Positions 10,325-22,154 of a stretch of 64,000 nucleotides of DNA are shown here, piece after piece. The position numbers and the translations under genes are program-made. Position 1 is the first letter of the stretch, and the number at the start of each line of letters is the position of its first letter. The notes beneath the pieces were generated by a model. It was not told the origin of the DNA and did no database searches. It saw only the letters and a list, made by a program, of their open reading frames with translations. This DNA is from Bacteroidales bacterium (lineage in GTDB: Bacteria > Bacteroidota > Bacteroidia > Bacteroidales > F082). The stretch covers positions 19,624 through 83,623 of the forward strand of contig JACZJI010000049.1 in NCBI GenBank assembly GCA_014860665.1. The letters are read 5' to 3'.

Positions 10325-12022
10325 ATGAAAATAAACATCTTACTCTCCAATAGAACAGAATATAACGATATTGAATTTGAAAAACAATTTGTTACCCCTA
10401 TATGTTTGGGAGGTAGTGTATTCTCCTTAATAGCTATTTTTATTAATTCCAAATTGAATTTTGGTTTAGTACTGACCTTAATACCATATATATCTCTTGT
10501 TGTTTATGCATTGCTGTATTACTTTGCATACAAAGGAAAAATTTTAAACTTCGTTAAGTGGGCTACTGTTTTAACTACTTTCTTTTTGGTAAATCTTCTT
10601 TGGTATTATAATTTTGGGTCTCATGGTCCGGCGCTTTATCTATTCGTCATTATCTTTAGTTATATGATCTTCATGCTGGATGGCAAGCAATTGCTTTTGG
10701 CAGGTATATTGCTGGTTATTAACGTCGCTGGCTTGTATTATATAGAAAGTCACCATCCTGAAATTGTTGGGCGTTATCCTAATCGGCAGGACAGAATAGA
10801 AGATGTATACACGGGAATTTCAATGTACCTTTTCATAATATTTATTATGATGAGAGGAGCAAAGAACACTTATATTACACAATATAAAAAGGCAAAAAAA
10901 GCCGATCAGTTAAAATCCTCCTTTTTGGCTAATATGTCTCATGAAATTAGAACTCCGTTAAATGCTATTGTTGGTTTTAGCAATATTTTGGCTGACGAAA
11001 ATCTGACTTCGGAAGAAAAAAAACAGTATGCCGTAATCATAAATAGTAGTAATAATTCCCTTTTGCGCCTGGTTAATGATATTTTGGATGTTTCCATGAT
11101 AGAATCTGATCAGCTTAGTCTAGTTCCCAGCAAATGTGACATAGGAAATTTAATGGATAATTTAGAGGAAACCTATTTGTTAAAAATCCATGAAAATCCT
11201 GGAATTAGTTTGGTTAATACGAAAGTGCCTGGTCATGTTTATGTGAAAACAGATTGTGCCCGGTTGCAGCAAGTAATGGTAAACTTACTTGATAATGCTA
11301 TAAAGTATACTGAAAAGGGAGAAGTTGAGTTTGGGTTTTTTGTTGAAGAAAAAAGCTTGAAATTTTATGTAAAGGATTCTGGAATAGGTATTAAGGATTC
11401 TCATCTTAATTATCTCTTTGATAGGTTTTATAAGGTAGAGGATGACAATACAAAATTATTTAGGGGAACAGGTATTGGACTTTATCTCTCAAAAAAGATT
11501 GTTGGAATGCTAGGGGGAGAAATCTGGGTAAGTTCAAAATTTGGTGAAGGTTCAGCCTTTTACTTTACTGTTCCTAAAGAAGAGTTTTATATACAGGAAG
11601 AAAATTCTGCTCAAAAAACAGGTATAAATCCTTTTGCAGGTAACAAAGAAATGATCAAAATTTTAATAGTTGAAGATCAGGAATCAAATCAACAATATCT
11701 TGCTGCAATATTAAAAGCAGATCATTTTGAACTGGTTCAAGCTTATAATGGAACTGAAGGTATTGAGGCGTTTGAGAAAAATCCTGATGTTGATTTAATT
11801 TTGTTGGATCTGAAAATGCCTGACCTAAACGGTTTTGAGGTGCTAAAAGAAATTAGAAAAAAAGATACAAAAATTCCAATAATTGCCCAGACTGCTTATG
11901 CAATGGCTGCTGATAGGGAAGAATGCCTGGAAGCTGGTTTCAATGATTATATTGCAAAACCCGTACATAGAGAAGTGCTGTTTAATTTAATTGCCAAACA
12001 TTTACCTCAGTCTCAGGGTTAA
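10325..12022 (+). CDS. Hybrid sensor histidine kinase with C-terminal receiver domain
   Basis: Multi-TM N-terminus, NMSHEIRTPLNA H-box, DNAIKYTEKG, GTGIGLYLSK, receiver LIVEDQESN...LILLDLKMP...KP. Confidence 0.92.
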   Translation: MKINILLSNRTEYNDIEFEKQFVTPICLGGSVFSLIAIFINSKLNFGLVLTLIPYISLVVYALLYYFAYKGKILNFVKWATVLTTFFLVNLLWYYNFGSHGPALYLFVIIFSYMIFMLDGKQLLLAGILLVINVAGLYYIESHHPEIVGRYPNRQDRIEDVYTGISMYLFIIFIMMRGAKNTYITQYKKAKKADQLKSSFLANMSHEIRTPLNAIVGFSNILADENLTSEEKKQYAVIINSSNNSLLRLVNDILDVSMIESDQLSLVPSKCDIGNLMDNLEETYLLKIHENPGISLVNTKVPGHVYVKTDCARLQQVMVNLLDNAIKYTEKGEVEFGFFVEEKSLKFYVKDSGIGIKDSHLNYLFDRFYKVEDDNTKLFRGTGIGLYLSKKIVGMLGGEIWVSSKFGEGSAFYFTVPKEEFYIQEENSAQKTGINPFAGNKEMIKILIVEDQESNQQYLAAILKADHFELVQAYNGTEGIEAFEKNPDVDLILLDLKMPDLNGFEVLKEIRKKDTKIPIIAQTAYAMAADREECLEAGFNDYIAKPVHREVLFNLIAKHLPQSQG

Positions 12023-12055
12023 CAGGATAGATCTTTCTTTTTTGAAAGTAATATT

Positions 12056-13402
12056 ATGAGACTTAAAAATTTACTTCGAAGGGTGTTTGAACTCTTTGAG
12101 ATTAAACATGGAGGGTATCTGGTTGATCCGAAAGAAGCATCGAACTTCGAAGCTGGCCTTTTAATCCCATTTAGTTTAGTAAGTATAATTTTTTCCGCTG
12201 TATCAACTATTATCAATTTTATTTGGGACTTCTCTGAGGATGCAAGAGTACTTGTCGTAGTTGCGATAGGATTTTATATTATCATTTACATCCTTGCTAA
12301 AAGTGGAAAGAATATAAATTTTACTAGGTGGTTGTTTATTACTGTTACCCTTGTCTTTGCTAATTTCTCATGGTATTATGATTACAGGTCAGCTGGACCG
12401 ATGATATACCTTCTCTTTATATTTTATGGATATTTAATCTTTATGCTGGATAATAAGAAATTGATTATAGTATCCATTATTATTGTCATTAATATCGGAG
12501 TTCTTTATTTTCTGGAATTAGGAAGTATGTTGCCTCCTTCTAATTATCCCAATGCCGAGATGCGCAGAATTGATGCGTATACGGCAACGATGTTGTACAT
12601 AATGGCGGCTTTCGTGTTGATGAGGATTGCAAAAAAGAATTACGTCAAGGAATATCATAAGGCTATGGAATCCGATAAACTAAAAACTGCTTTTCTGGCA
12701 AATATGTCTCATGAGATTAGAACTCCTTTGAATGCAGTTATAGGTTTCAGTAATCTAATGTTGACTGAAAATGTAACTCAGGAAGAAAGAAAATTCTACA
12801 AATCTCTCATTGATGAGAATAACAAGTTTCTTTTGGGGTTGGTTAATAATATTTTGGATATTTCTTTGATAGAATCTAATACACTTCATTTAGTCGATGA
12901 ACCTTGCAACTTAAATAAACTTATTTCGGAACAGGAAAAATTTTACTCGAAAATTTTGCAAAAACAAGGTAATGAGAGAGTAAAGTTGATCAAGGACATC
13001 CCAGATGATAATTTCAATATGGATATTGATTGCGGCTATCTGGAAAGAGCATTGAGGCAGCTGATTGATAATGCAATTAAATTCACTGAACGGGGAACAG
13101 TGGAGCTTGGCTTTTTTCAGGAGGGGAAGTCAGTTAGGTTTTTTGTAAAAGACACAGGGATCGGAATTAAAGAAAAAGAGATTAGACTTTTGTTCGAACG
13201 TTTCAATAAGTTGGAATATAGTAATCAAAAAGTTTATGAAGGAACAGGAATAGGATTGTATTTGGTGAAGTTAATCGTGGATATGTTTGGAGGAACTGTT
13301 TCTGTTGAATCTAAATATGGAGTGGGATCTAATTTCAGTTTTGCCGTGCCGGCAAAAAAACTAAGAATTACCTTAGCTGAAACTCCTTCAGAAAAGGCTT
13401 AA
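12056..13402 (+). CDS. Sensor histidine kinase, tandem paralog of the preceding gene, no receiver
   Basis: NMSHEIRTPLNAVIGFSN, DNAIKFTERG, GTGIGLYLVK; same TM sensor architecture (WYYDYRSAGPMIYL vs WYYNFGSHGPALYL). Confidence 0.92.
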   Translation: MRLKNLLRRVFELFEIKHGGYLVDPKEASNFEAGLLIPFSLVSIIFSAVSTIINFIWDFSEDARVLVVVAIGFYIIIYILAKSGKNINFTRWLFITVTLVFANFSWYYDYRSAGPMIYLLFIFYGYLIFMLDNKKLIIVSIIIVINIGVLYFLELGSMLPPSNYPNAEMRRIDAYTATMLYIMAAFVLMRIAKKNYVKEYHKAMESDKLKTAFLANMSHEIRTPLNAVIGFSNLMLTENVTQEERKFYKSLIDENNKFLLGLVNNILDISLIESNTLHLVDEPCNLNKLISEQEKFYSKILQKQGNERVKLIKDIPDDNFNMDIDCGYLERALRQLIDNAIKFTERGTVELGFFQEGKSVRFFVKDTGIGIKEKEIRLLFERFNKLEYSNQKVYEGTGIGLYLVKLIVDMFGGTVSVESKYGVGSNFSFAVPAKKLRITLAETPSEKA

Positions 13403-13579
13403 TTCGAATTCTGGGTAGATAAAAACCCAAATTGTCCATTTCTAATTTTCATTCGTATTTTCAGGGATGAGTTAAAACAATTTCGTCTTTTTTTCGTTAA
13501 ACTTTATGTTGTTAATAATTCTACATCCTTCAAAATTTGACAACTAATTTTTAAAAGTACTTTTAAAAAAAATGAAATT

Positions 13580-16500
13580 GTGAATAGAACCGGAATTAAG
13601 TATGCCCTGATTTTAGGTTTAATCGTGTTTTGGGGATCTGTGTTCGGACAGAATGTCTCCCTCACAAAATCGTCAGGAATGATCTTCCAGAAAGCTCTGG
13701 ATTTATATAATCAGGAAAATTACGGAGCTGCCAAAGCCTTATTTGATAAATGTGTACGTGAATCTTCACCACAAAATTTGCTGGCAGAAGATGCGTCTTT
13801 TTATGCCGCAGAAAGTGCCGTGAGACTCAATGAAAAAGATGCCTTATACAGATTAACTCATTTTTCAAATCAATATCCAGAAAGTGCATGGCTCCCAGTA
13901 GTCAATTTTTCCACGGCAAATTTGTATTTTCAGATGGGGCGGTATGATCTTGTTATGGAACTGTTTGACAAAATCCAACCTAATGAACTAAATCTTGACC
14001 AGCAGGCACAATATTTCTATGAAAAGGGTTTCTGCCTTCTTAAGCGTAATAAATCGGCTGAAGCATTACCACTTTTTCAAACTGTTATGAATTCAGGGAG
14101 TCCTTTTGCTCAGCCTGCTAGCTACTATTATGCTCATGTTCAGTATGATGCCGGAAATTATAACGAAGCCTTAAAAGGCTTTCTTGCGGTAAAAGACAAT
14201 CCTCAATACAAGAAATTAGTGCCCGTATATTTACTCCATATCTATTATCAGCAGAATCAATATCAAAAAGCAGTTGATCTTGGGAAAACTTTCTTTACGG
14301 ATAATGGGTTCAATTCTGACCCTGAGCTGAATCGAATCATGGCGAACGCGTATTTTCAGTTGAATGATTTTAAGAATGCTTTGCCCTACTTTGAGACATA
14401 TGAAAAGACTACAAGGAATCAAATCTCACCTGATGAAGAATACAGGGTTGGATATACACGGTTTCAGACCGGGCATTACCAGGATGCTATTTCCAACTTT
14501 CAACAAGTGACAGGTGCCCGGAATGCATTGGCCCAGAATGCTTGGATTCATTTAGGATATTGCTACTTACGGACAAATCAGGTTCGCTTTGCCCAAAATG
14601 CTTTTGTGTCAGCTTATAAATTAAATACGGATCCTACGTTGACGGCAGAAGCATTGTTTACCTATTTAAAACTTACGCTTAAAGAAAAAGGTGATCCCTA
14701 TAATAATCCGGTAGCTCTGGCAGAAGAATTCTTAAAGAGCAAGACAGCTTCTTATGATGAAAAAAGCATGGCTTCCAGGCTGTTAATTCAACTTTATCTG
14801 AATACTAATAACAGACAAGCTGCTATTTCATCAATAGAAAAAATTCAAAACCCGGATGCTTCATTGAGATCTGCTTATCAGCAACTAACTTATCAACAAG
14901 CTGTTGAGTGGTATCAGTCTGGACGTTATCCGTGGGCATCCATGTATTTCGAAAAGTCTTTGAAATATCCAACCAATACAACTTTGACTCTGGATGCTCT
15001 TTATTGGAAAGCGGATACATATTACCAGATGCGGAAATATGATCAGGCAGCGGTGGCGTATAAAACTTTTCTTACCACCAGAAATGCAACAACTTCTTCT
15101 CTATACCCAATGGCATATTATGGGCTAGCCTATACCTATTTTGACTCGCAGCAATATTCTCAGGCATTGGAATTTTTCAAAAGATTTTTAAGACATAGGG
15201 ATCTTAACCCTGAACTAGCTCATGATGCAAATTTGAGATTAGCTGATTGTTATGTTGATATGGGAGATTATTCCAGCGCTATGGCAATGTATGACAAAGT
15301 AATTGCTTCAAATGACTGGGATGCATCGTATGCGCTTTATCAGAAAGCTTATTGTTACGGAGCTCAGGGCGATTTTCACCGTAAGGTGAATACCTTATCG
15401 CAGTTGATTTCCAGATACCCGAGTTCACCTTATTACACCAGAGCGTTGTATGATATGGCAGATACTTACGGAAGTGCACTAAATAGTACAAAAGAAGCAA
15501 TCTCTTATTTTCAGCAACTGGTCAAGGAAAAACCGCATGATGCATATGCCAGGAAAGCTTTGGTAAAGATGGGTTTACTTTACTATAAAAACAATCAGAA
15601 CATCAGAGCAATAACTGTTCTAAAGCAGGTGATTGCACTTTATCCGGCAACCAATGACGCACGTGTGGCGTTGAGTACACTGCAGGATATTTATAAAGAT
15701 ATGGGAAGTCTTAGCACTTATTTTGCTTATGCAAAAACTTTGAGTTTTGTACAGGTTTCACAAAGTCAGGAAGATTCACTTACTTTTTCGGTGGGCGAGG
15801 ATGCTTATCTTGCCGGAAATTGTAGGAAAGTTATTTCTTCACTAACAGATTATTTGCAAAAGTTTCCTAAAGGAGGATTTGTCCTGAAAGCATATTCTTT
15901 TTTAGCGCATTGTTATGCTGGCCAGCAAGATACAACTTCAGCTTTGAATTATTACGATAAGATTATTGCTTTTCCTCAAAACGATTATACAATTCATGCT
16001 TTGACAAGGGCAGCACGTATGCGTTACATAATGAAGGATTATGCTAAAGCATTCATAGATTACAAGGAACTTTCGAGCCTTACAGATGATCCTTCATTAA
16101 AACTGGAAGCCATTGATGGCTCCATGCGTTCTGCTTTCTTTTCCGGAAATTATCAGGCCGCAAATCAGTTTGCACAGCAAATACTGATGACACCCAAAAT
16201 TGTAAACGACCAAATTATTTTTGCGCATTATGTTTTGGCTAAAACCTATTTGAGTCTGGGCAATAAAGAACAAGCAGCTTACGAATTCAAGATTACCAAT
16301 AAACTTTCAAAGGGGCAGTTTGGGGCTGAAGCAAACTATAATCTTGCACTTATGGCTTTTCAGGATAAGAATTATAAAGAGGCGCAAAAACTTGCTTTTG
16401 GCCTTTCGGAAAATTATCCGGATGAAGTTTATTGGGTTGCGAAAGGATTCATACTTCTGGCTGATACTTATGTTGCCCAGGGTAATGTTTTCCAGGCAAG

Positions 16501-16612
16501 AGAAACACTAAAAAGTGTTATAGACAACTATCCTGGTAAGGATTTAAAAGAGCTGGCAAAGCAGAAGCTGGAACAGTTGCCAAAGGAACAAAATTCACAG
16601 GTGAATAAATAA
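13580..16612 (+). CDS. Large tetratricopeptide-repeat periplasmic/outer-membrane-associated protein (GTG start)
   Basis: Signal peptide MNRTGIKYALILGLIVFWGSVFGQ then repeated TPR-like helices (ALDLYNQENYGAAKALFDKC, YYGLAYTYFDSQQYSQALEFFKRFL). Confidence 0.88.
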   Translation: MNRTGIKYALILGLIVFWGSVFGQNVSLTKSSGMIFQKALDLYNQENYGAAKALFDKCVRESSPQNLLAEDASFYAAESAVRLNEKDALYRLTHFSNQYPESAWLPVVNFSTANLYFQMGRYDLVMELFDKIQPNELNLDQQAQYFYEKGFCLLKRNKSAEALPLFQTVMNSGSPFAQPASYYYAHVQYDAGNYNEALKGFLAVKDNPQYKKLVPVYLLHIYYQQNQYQKAVDLGKTFFTDNGFNSDPELNRIMANAYFQLNDFKNALPYFETYEKTTRNQISPDEEYRVGYTRFQTGHYQDAISNFQQVTGARNALAQNAWIHLGYCYLRTNQVRFAQNAFVSAYKLNTDPTLTAEALFTYLKLTLKEKGDPYNNPVALAEEFLKSKTASYDEKSMASRLLIQLYLNTNNRQAAISSIEKIQNPDASLRSAYQQLTYQQAVEWYQSGRYPWASMYFEKSLKYPTNTTLTLDALYWKADTYYQMRKYDQAAVAYKTFLTTRNATTSSLYPMAYYGLAYTYFDSQQYSQALEFFKRFLRHRDLNPELAHDANLRLADCYVDMGDYSSAMAMYDKVIASNDWDASYALYQKAYCYGAQGDFHRKVNTLSQLISRYPSSPYYTRALYDMADTYGSALNSTKEAISYFQQLVKEKPHDAYARKALVKMGLLYYKNNQNIRAITVLKQVIALYPATNDARVALSTLQDIYKDMGSLSTYFAYAKTLSFVQVSQSQEDSLTFSVGEDAYLAGNCRKVISSLTDYLQKFPKGGFVLKAYSFLAHCYAGQQDTTSALNYYDKIIAFPQNDYTIHALTRAARMRYIMKDYAKAFIDYKELSSLTDDPSLKLEAIDGSMRSAFFSGNYQAANQFAQQILMTPKIVNDQIIFAHYVLAKTYLSLGNKEQAAYEFKITNKLSKGQFGAEANYNLALMAFQDKNYKEAQKLAFGLSENYPDEVYWVAKGFILLADTYVAQGNVFQARETLKSVIDNYPGKDLKELAKQKLEQLPKEQNSQVNK

Positions 16613-16627
16613 TGGTTTAATTTTTTA

Positions 16628-18406
16628 TTGCTTAAAATGCTGAATATGTTAATGATAAAATATATCAAGATTAGTACTGGTTTGTTTTTTTCAGCTTTGA
16701 TGTTTATGGGTGTTCAAGCATTTGGACAAACTCGTGCAGACTCTCTTAATCCCAAACATCAGGAAAATGTGACGGTTTATGGCACATCAAAACCTGTTAT
16801 TGAAAAGGCATATAAAATTAACCAAAAACCACAGCTTCCAAGGATTGATATGCCATCAACCACGTTTACTGATGATTTTACAGGACAGGAGATGCCTACC
16901 ACCATCACATTGCAACCAATAAAGCCTGCCTTGATTACTGAGGAAATCAAAAATACCACATGGAATAATGTTTTCAGGTTGGGAGTTGGAAGCCGTATTT
17001 CACCATATGCTGAATTTTTTCACTCCAGCGGTGTGGAATCGTCTTATAGATTTAATGTGCATTTATATCATTATTCGTCGTTTGCCAACATTAAAAACTA
17101 TCTTCCCAGCCCTTATTCAAATACCTCTGCGGAAGTAGATTTTGAGAAATATTTTGACTATCACATTCTGGGTTTTAAAGCTGCCTATAAATTAAATGCG
17201 AATCGTTATTATGGACATGAAACATCTCATGACACAATTGCGTTTAATAAAAAAGATAACCGATTTAAACAGCGCTATCAGGAGGGCTCATTTTCTATTG
17301 ATTATGCAAGCACTTACAGAGATTTCGACAAACTTCATCACAGAATTCAAGCTTCTACATATTACATCTCTGATATTCACGGAACTTCGGAACTTTTTGC
17401 CGGTATTAATTTTGATGTTCACAAGGCATTTGAGGTTTATAATGTCTTTAACCATCAACAGTTAGGTATTGTAGGAAAGTATTCTTTATATCAGGAAAAA
17501 ACCAATCTTGGGCAAAACAGAGATAATTATATTGGAGGCATGCCTTATTTTGATGCGAAATATGGTATTATTTCTTTCAGAGCCGGACTTAATGTTCAAT
17601 GGTTGATGTCGTATAATGTTAAGCTACATTTTTATCCCTATTTGGATGCTAAATTCAATGTTATTCCACAACGCTTTTCTCTGTTTGCAGGTGTGAAGGG
17701 AGGGCTGAAAAAGAATAGTTTAGCTGTTCTTGCAGATGAAAATCCGTTCCTTTCTTCTTACAATAATGAATACCATTGGCAGAATAACAAGCTGGAATTT
17801 TATGGTGGGTTTAAAGGCAATATTGCCAGAAGACTTGATTTTGAAGTTAGTGCAGGTTATCAGACATTTCAGGATATGGCGTTCTTTGATTATCCCATAT
17901 TTAGTAGTCCTGATAGCTCCATGTCAGGCCCCAATCCGTTCAGTTATCTGAATGTTTTTAATGTAAAATATGCAAGTGGTAACCTTATGGCGTTTTCTGC
18001 GGGGCTTACTTATGTTAATTCTAGTAATGTAAAAGTCTGGCTGCTTGGTAATTATAATCGATATAACATGGATGGTAATTATCGTCCGTTGTACAAACCC
18101 CTTCAAGAAGTTCGTTTTGGGTGTTCTATTAGGATGAGTGGAAAATTCAGACCATGGATTGAAGCATACTATATGGGGAATCGATGGGCAAGTTATCAGT
18201 TAACGAGTTCTGGGACAGGCAACTCATCTTATTTTTATGAGTTGCCAGCATATTATGACATTAATTTTGGAAGTGATTATCAAATCAGTACACAATTATC
18301 CGCATTTCTAAAAATTACCAATCTGTTGAATCAGAAATATTTACAATTTAATAGTTACCCGGTAAAAGGACTCGAAGTTATGCTTGGAGCAGCCTACAGA
18401 TTTTAA
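16628..18406 (+). CDS. TonB-receptor-like outer-membrane beta-barrel without an evident plug domain
   Basis: Signal peptide, alternating aromatic/amphipathic strands, C-term NLLNQKYLQFNSYPVKGLEVMLGAAYRF ending in Phe. Confidence 0.78.
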   Translation: MLKMLNMLMIKYIKISTGLFFSALMFMGVQAFGQTRADSLNPKHQENVTVYGTSKPVIEKAYKINQKPQLPRIDMPSTTFTDDFTGQEMPTTITLQPIKPALITEEIKNTTWNNVFRLGVGSRISPYAEFFHSSGVESSYRFNVHLYHYSSFANIKNYLPSPYSNTSAEVDFEKYFDYHILGFKAAYKLNANRYYGHETSHDTIAFNKKDNRFKQRYQEGSFSIDYASTYRDFDKLHHRIQASTYYISDIHGTSELFAGINFDVHKAFEVYNVFNHQQLGIVGKYSLYQEKTNLGQNRDNYIGGMPYFDAKYGIISFRAGLNVQWLMSYNVKLHFYPYLDAKFNVIPQRFSLFAGVKGGLKKNSLAVLADENPFLSSYNNEYHWQNNKLEFYGGFKGNIARRLDFEVSAGYQTFQDMAFFDYPIFSSPDSSMSGPNPFSYLNVFNVKYASGNLMAFSAGLTYVNSSNVKVWLLGNYNRYNMDGNYRPLYKPLQEVRFGCSIRMSGKFRPWIEAYYMGNRWASYQLTSSGTGNSSYFYELPAYYDINFGSDYQISTQLSAFLKITNLLNQKYLQFNSYPVKGLEVMLGAAYRF

Positions 18407-18540
18407 AGAAAAATATTTTCGATATTGAACTAAAATGAATTCTCAAAATACACAGAGATAAATAGTTATTAATCATTTTAATTGTTCATAACTTACCTTG
18501 TGTTAGATCAGGTATGAGGAGAATAAACAGGTTTTTTTTG

Positions 18541-18548
18541 TACCTTTG
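18541..18548 (+). promoter_or_regulatory. -7 box upstream of gyrB
   Basis: TACCTTTG inside TTTTTTTGTACCTTTGCC. Confidence 0.55.
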
Positions 18549-18581
18549 CCAATCTTATATCTAGAAAAGAGGGTTTCATAG

Positions 18582-20552
<1,971 letters not shown>

Positions 20553-20575
20553 TAACGTTAGGATATTTAAAAAAA

Positions 20576-20600
20576 GGCGGTCTTTTGACCGCCTTTTTTT
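20576..20600 (+). terminator. gyrB terminator
   Basis: ggcggtc-tttt-gaccgcc followed by T7. Confidence 0.85.
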
Positions 20601-20617
20601 GTTTTCCGGAAATAAAA

Positions 20618-20642
20618 AAAGACCGCAAAACTTACGGTCTTT
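20618..20642 (-). terminator. tRNA-His terminator
   Basis: aaagaccg...cggtcttt; on the minus strand followed by a T run (20612-20620). Confidence 0.7.
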
Positions 20643-20645
20643 CTG

Positions 20646-20720
20646 GGTGGAAGATGGGACTTGAACCCACGACCCCTGGAACCACAATCCAGTGCTCTAA
20701 CCAGCTGAGCTACATCCACC
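20646..20720 (-). tRNA. tRNA-His (GTG)
   Basis: Reverse complement GGTGGATGTAGCTCAGCTGGTTAGAGCACTGGATTGTGGTTCCAGGGGTCGTGGGTTCAAGTCCCATCTTCCACC: anticodon loop TTGTGGT, encoded G-1, T8/A14, GTTCAA T-loop; no encoded CCA. Confidence 0.96.
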
Positions 20721-20731
20721 ATTTGGGGCTG

Positions 20732-20739
20732 CAAATATA
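20732..20739 (-). promoter_or_regulatory. -7 box of tRNA-His
   Basis: Minus strand TATATTTG with upstream TTGAC at -33-like spacing. Confidence 0.55.
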
Positions 20740-20848
20740 CAATATTTTCTTTCAGTCAAGAATTAGTTTGTAAAATTGGAGTAAAAATTTCAGGAGAATT
20801 TTTCGAACGGAAAAATGAGTGGTGCTTTGTTTTTTTATCTTTGAGACA

Positions 20849-22069
20849 ATGTTATTTAAACACTTCACTGAAGATACTTCCGGTTCTCTTTCCAGGCTTG
20901 CCTGGGAAAAATTCAAACGCAACTTTCAGGGAATGATTGCGCTGGGCTTGATATTATTTGCCATGCTGGTAGGGCTGTTTTCTTATTTGATAATCCCGGA
21001 TTCAACCCCGGATGCCAACAGGCAAATATTGGAGATTGCGACACAGAAACCTGGATTTAAAGTTAAAATGTTGAGAGTTAGGAAAAATGAGCCTCCGATC
21101 GAGGTTTCATTTTTACATAAAATGCTGTTTGGCAAAAGAAGTAATTACACGCTTGTACCCATCGAATCATGGCATTTTGAAAAAGGAAATCTTATAGTCA
21201 AAGTTTTTGATGCTGATCATGACGGATTGGTTCAAAACTATGATATAGCCGATATTTTATATCCGCTGCAAGGAAAAACAAAGGTTTCAGGGGAGGTGAT
21301 TACTTTTACTGAACTGAACGGAATCAGGAAGACGGAGAATATTGCATTGATGCAAAAGCAAATTCTTGCAAGCAATATTATTTCAAAAACTTTTTTGCTG
21401 GGAACTGATCAGTTTGGCAGAGATCTTTTCAGCCGATTGATTCTGGGAACACGCATCAGCCTTTCTGTAGGATTTGTAGCTGTGGGAATTTCTTTGATTA
21501 TTGGCATTTTGCTGGGGTCTTTTGCCGGTTTTTATCAGGGCAGGGTGGATGATGTCATTAGTTGGTTTATCAATGTAGTTTGGTCCATTCCGACTTTATT
21601 ATTGGTCATTGCTATCACTTTTGCTTTGGGGAAAGGATTTTGGCAGATCTTTTTTGCAGTTGGCCTTACTATGTGGGTGGAAGTGGCCCGTGTGGTGCGA
21701 GGCCAAATGATGAGTGCACGTCAATATGAATATGTTGAGGCTGGTATAGCACTTGGATACTCCAAGTTCAGGATTATGATAAAACATATTCTGCCTAATA
21801 TCCTGAGTCCGGTCATTGTTATTTCAGCAGCTAATTTTGCTTCTGCTATCCTTATAGAAGCAGGCCTGAGCTTTCTGGGAATCGGTGTGCAGCCTCCTAT
21901 TCCTTCCTGGGGAAATATGATTAAAGAATATTACAGTTTTATTGTGCTGCATTCGGCATATCTTGCTATTGTTCCAGGGGTGGCTATTGTCGTCCTTGTA
22001 CTCGCATTTATGACGCTGGGAAACAGCCTACGTGATGCCCTTGATGTGAAAGAAGAAGTTAGGTCCTAG
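20849..22069 (+). CDS. ABC transporter permease (DppC/OppC family) with extended extracytoplasmic insertion
   Basis: GTDQFGRDLFSRLILGTRISLSVG, EAGLSFLGIGVQPPIPSWGNM; ORF opens at 20819, likely start ATG 20849. Confidence 0.88.
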   Translation: MLFKHFTEDTSGSLSRLAWEKFKRNFQGMIALGLILFAMLVGLFSYLIIPDSTPDANRQILEIATQKPGFKVKMLRVRKNEPPIEVSFLHKMLFGKRSNYTLVPIESWHFEKGNLIVKVFDADHDGLVQNYDIADILYPLQGKTKVSGEVITFTELNGIRKTENIALMQKQILASNIISKTFLLGTDQFGRDLFSRLILGTRISLSVGFVAVGISLIIGILLGSFAGFYQGRVDDVISWFINVVWSIPTLLLVIAITFALGKGFWQIFFAVGLTMWVEVARVVRGQMMSARQYEYVEAGIALGYSKFRIMIKHILPNILSPVIVISAANFASAILIEAGLSFLGIGVQPPIPSWGNMIKEYYSFIVLHSAYLAIVPGVAIVVLVLAFMTLGNSLRDALDVKEEVRS

Positions 22070-22154
22070 CAAAAATTCCTCTTGTTTCTGGCAAAGAAAT
22101 TCGAAAAATTGTTATAATTTTAGATTCTTTAAAACCTTTAAACCCAATATAATC

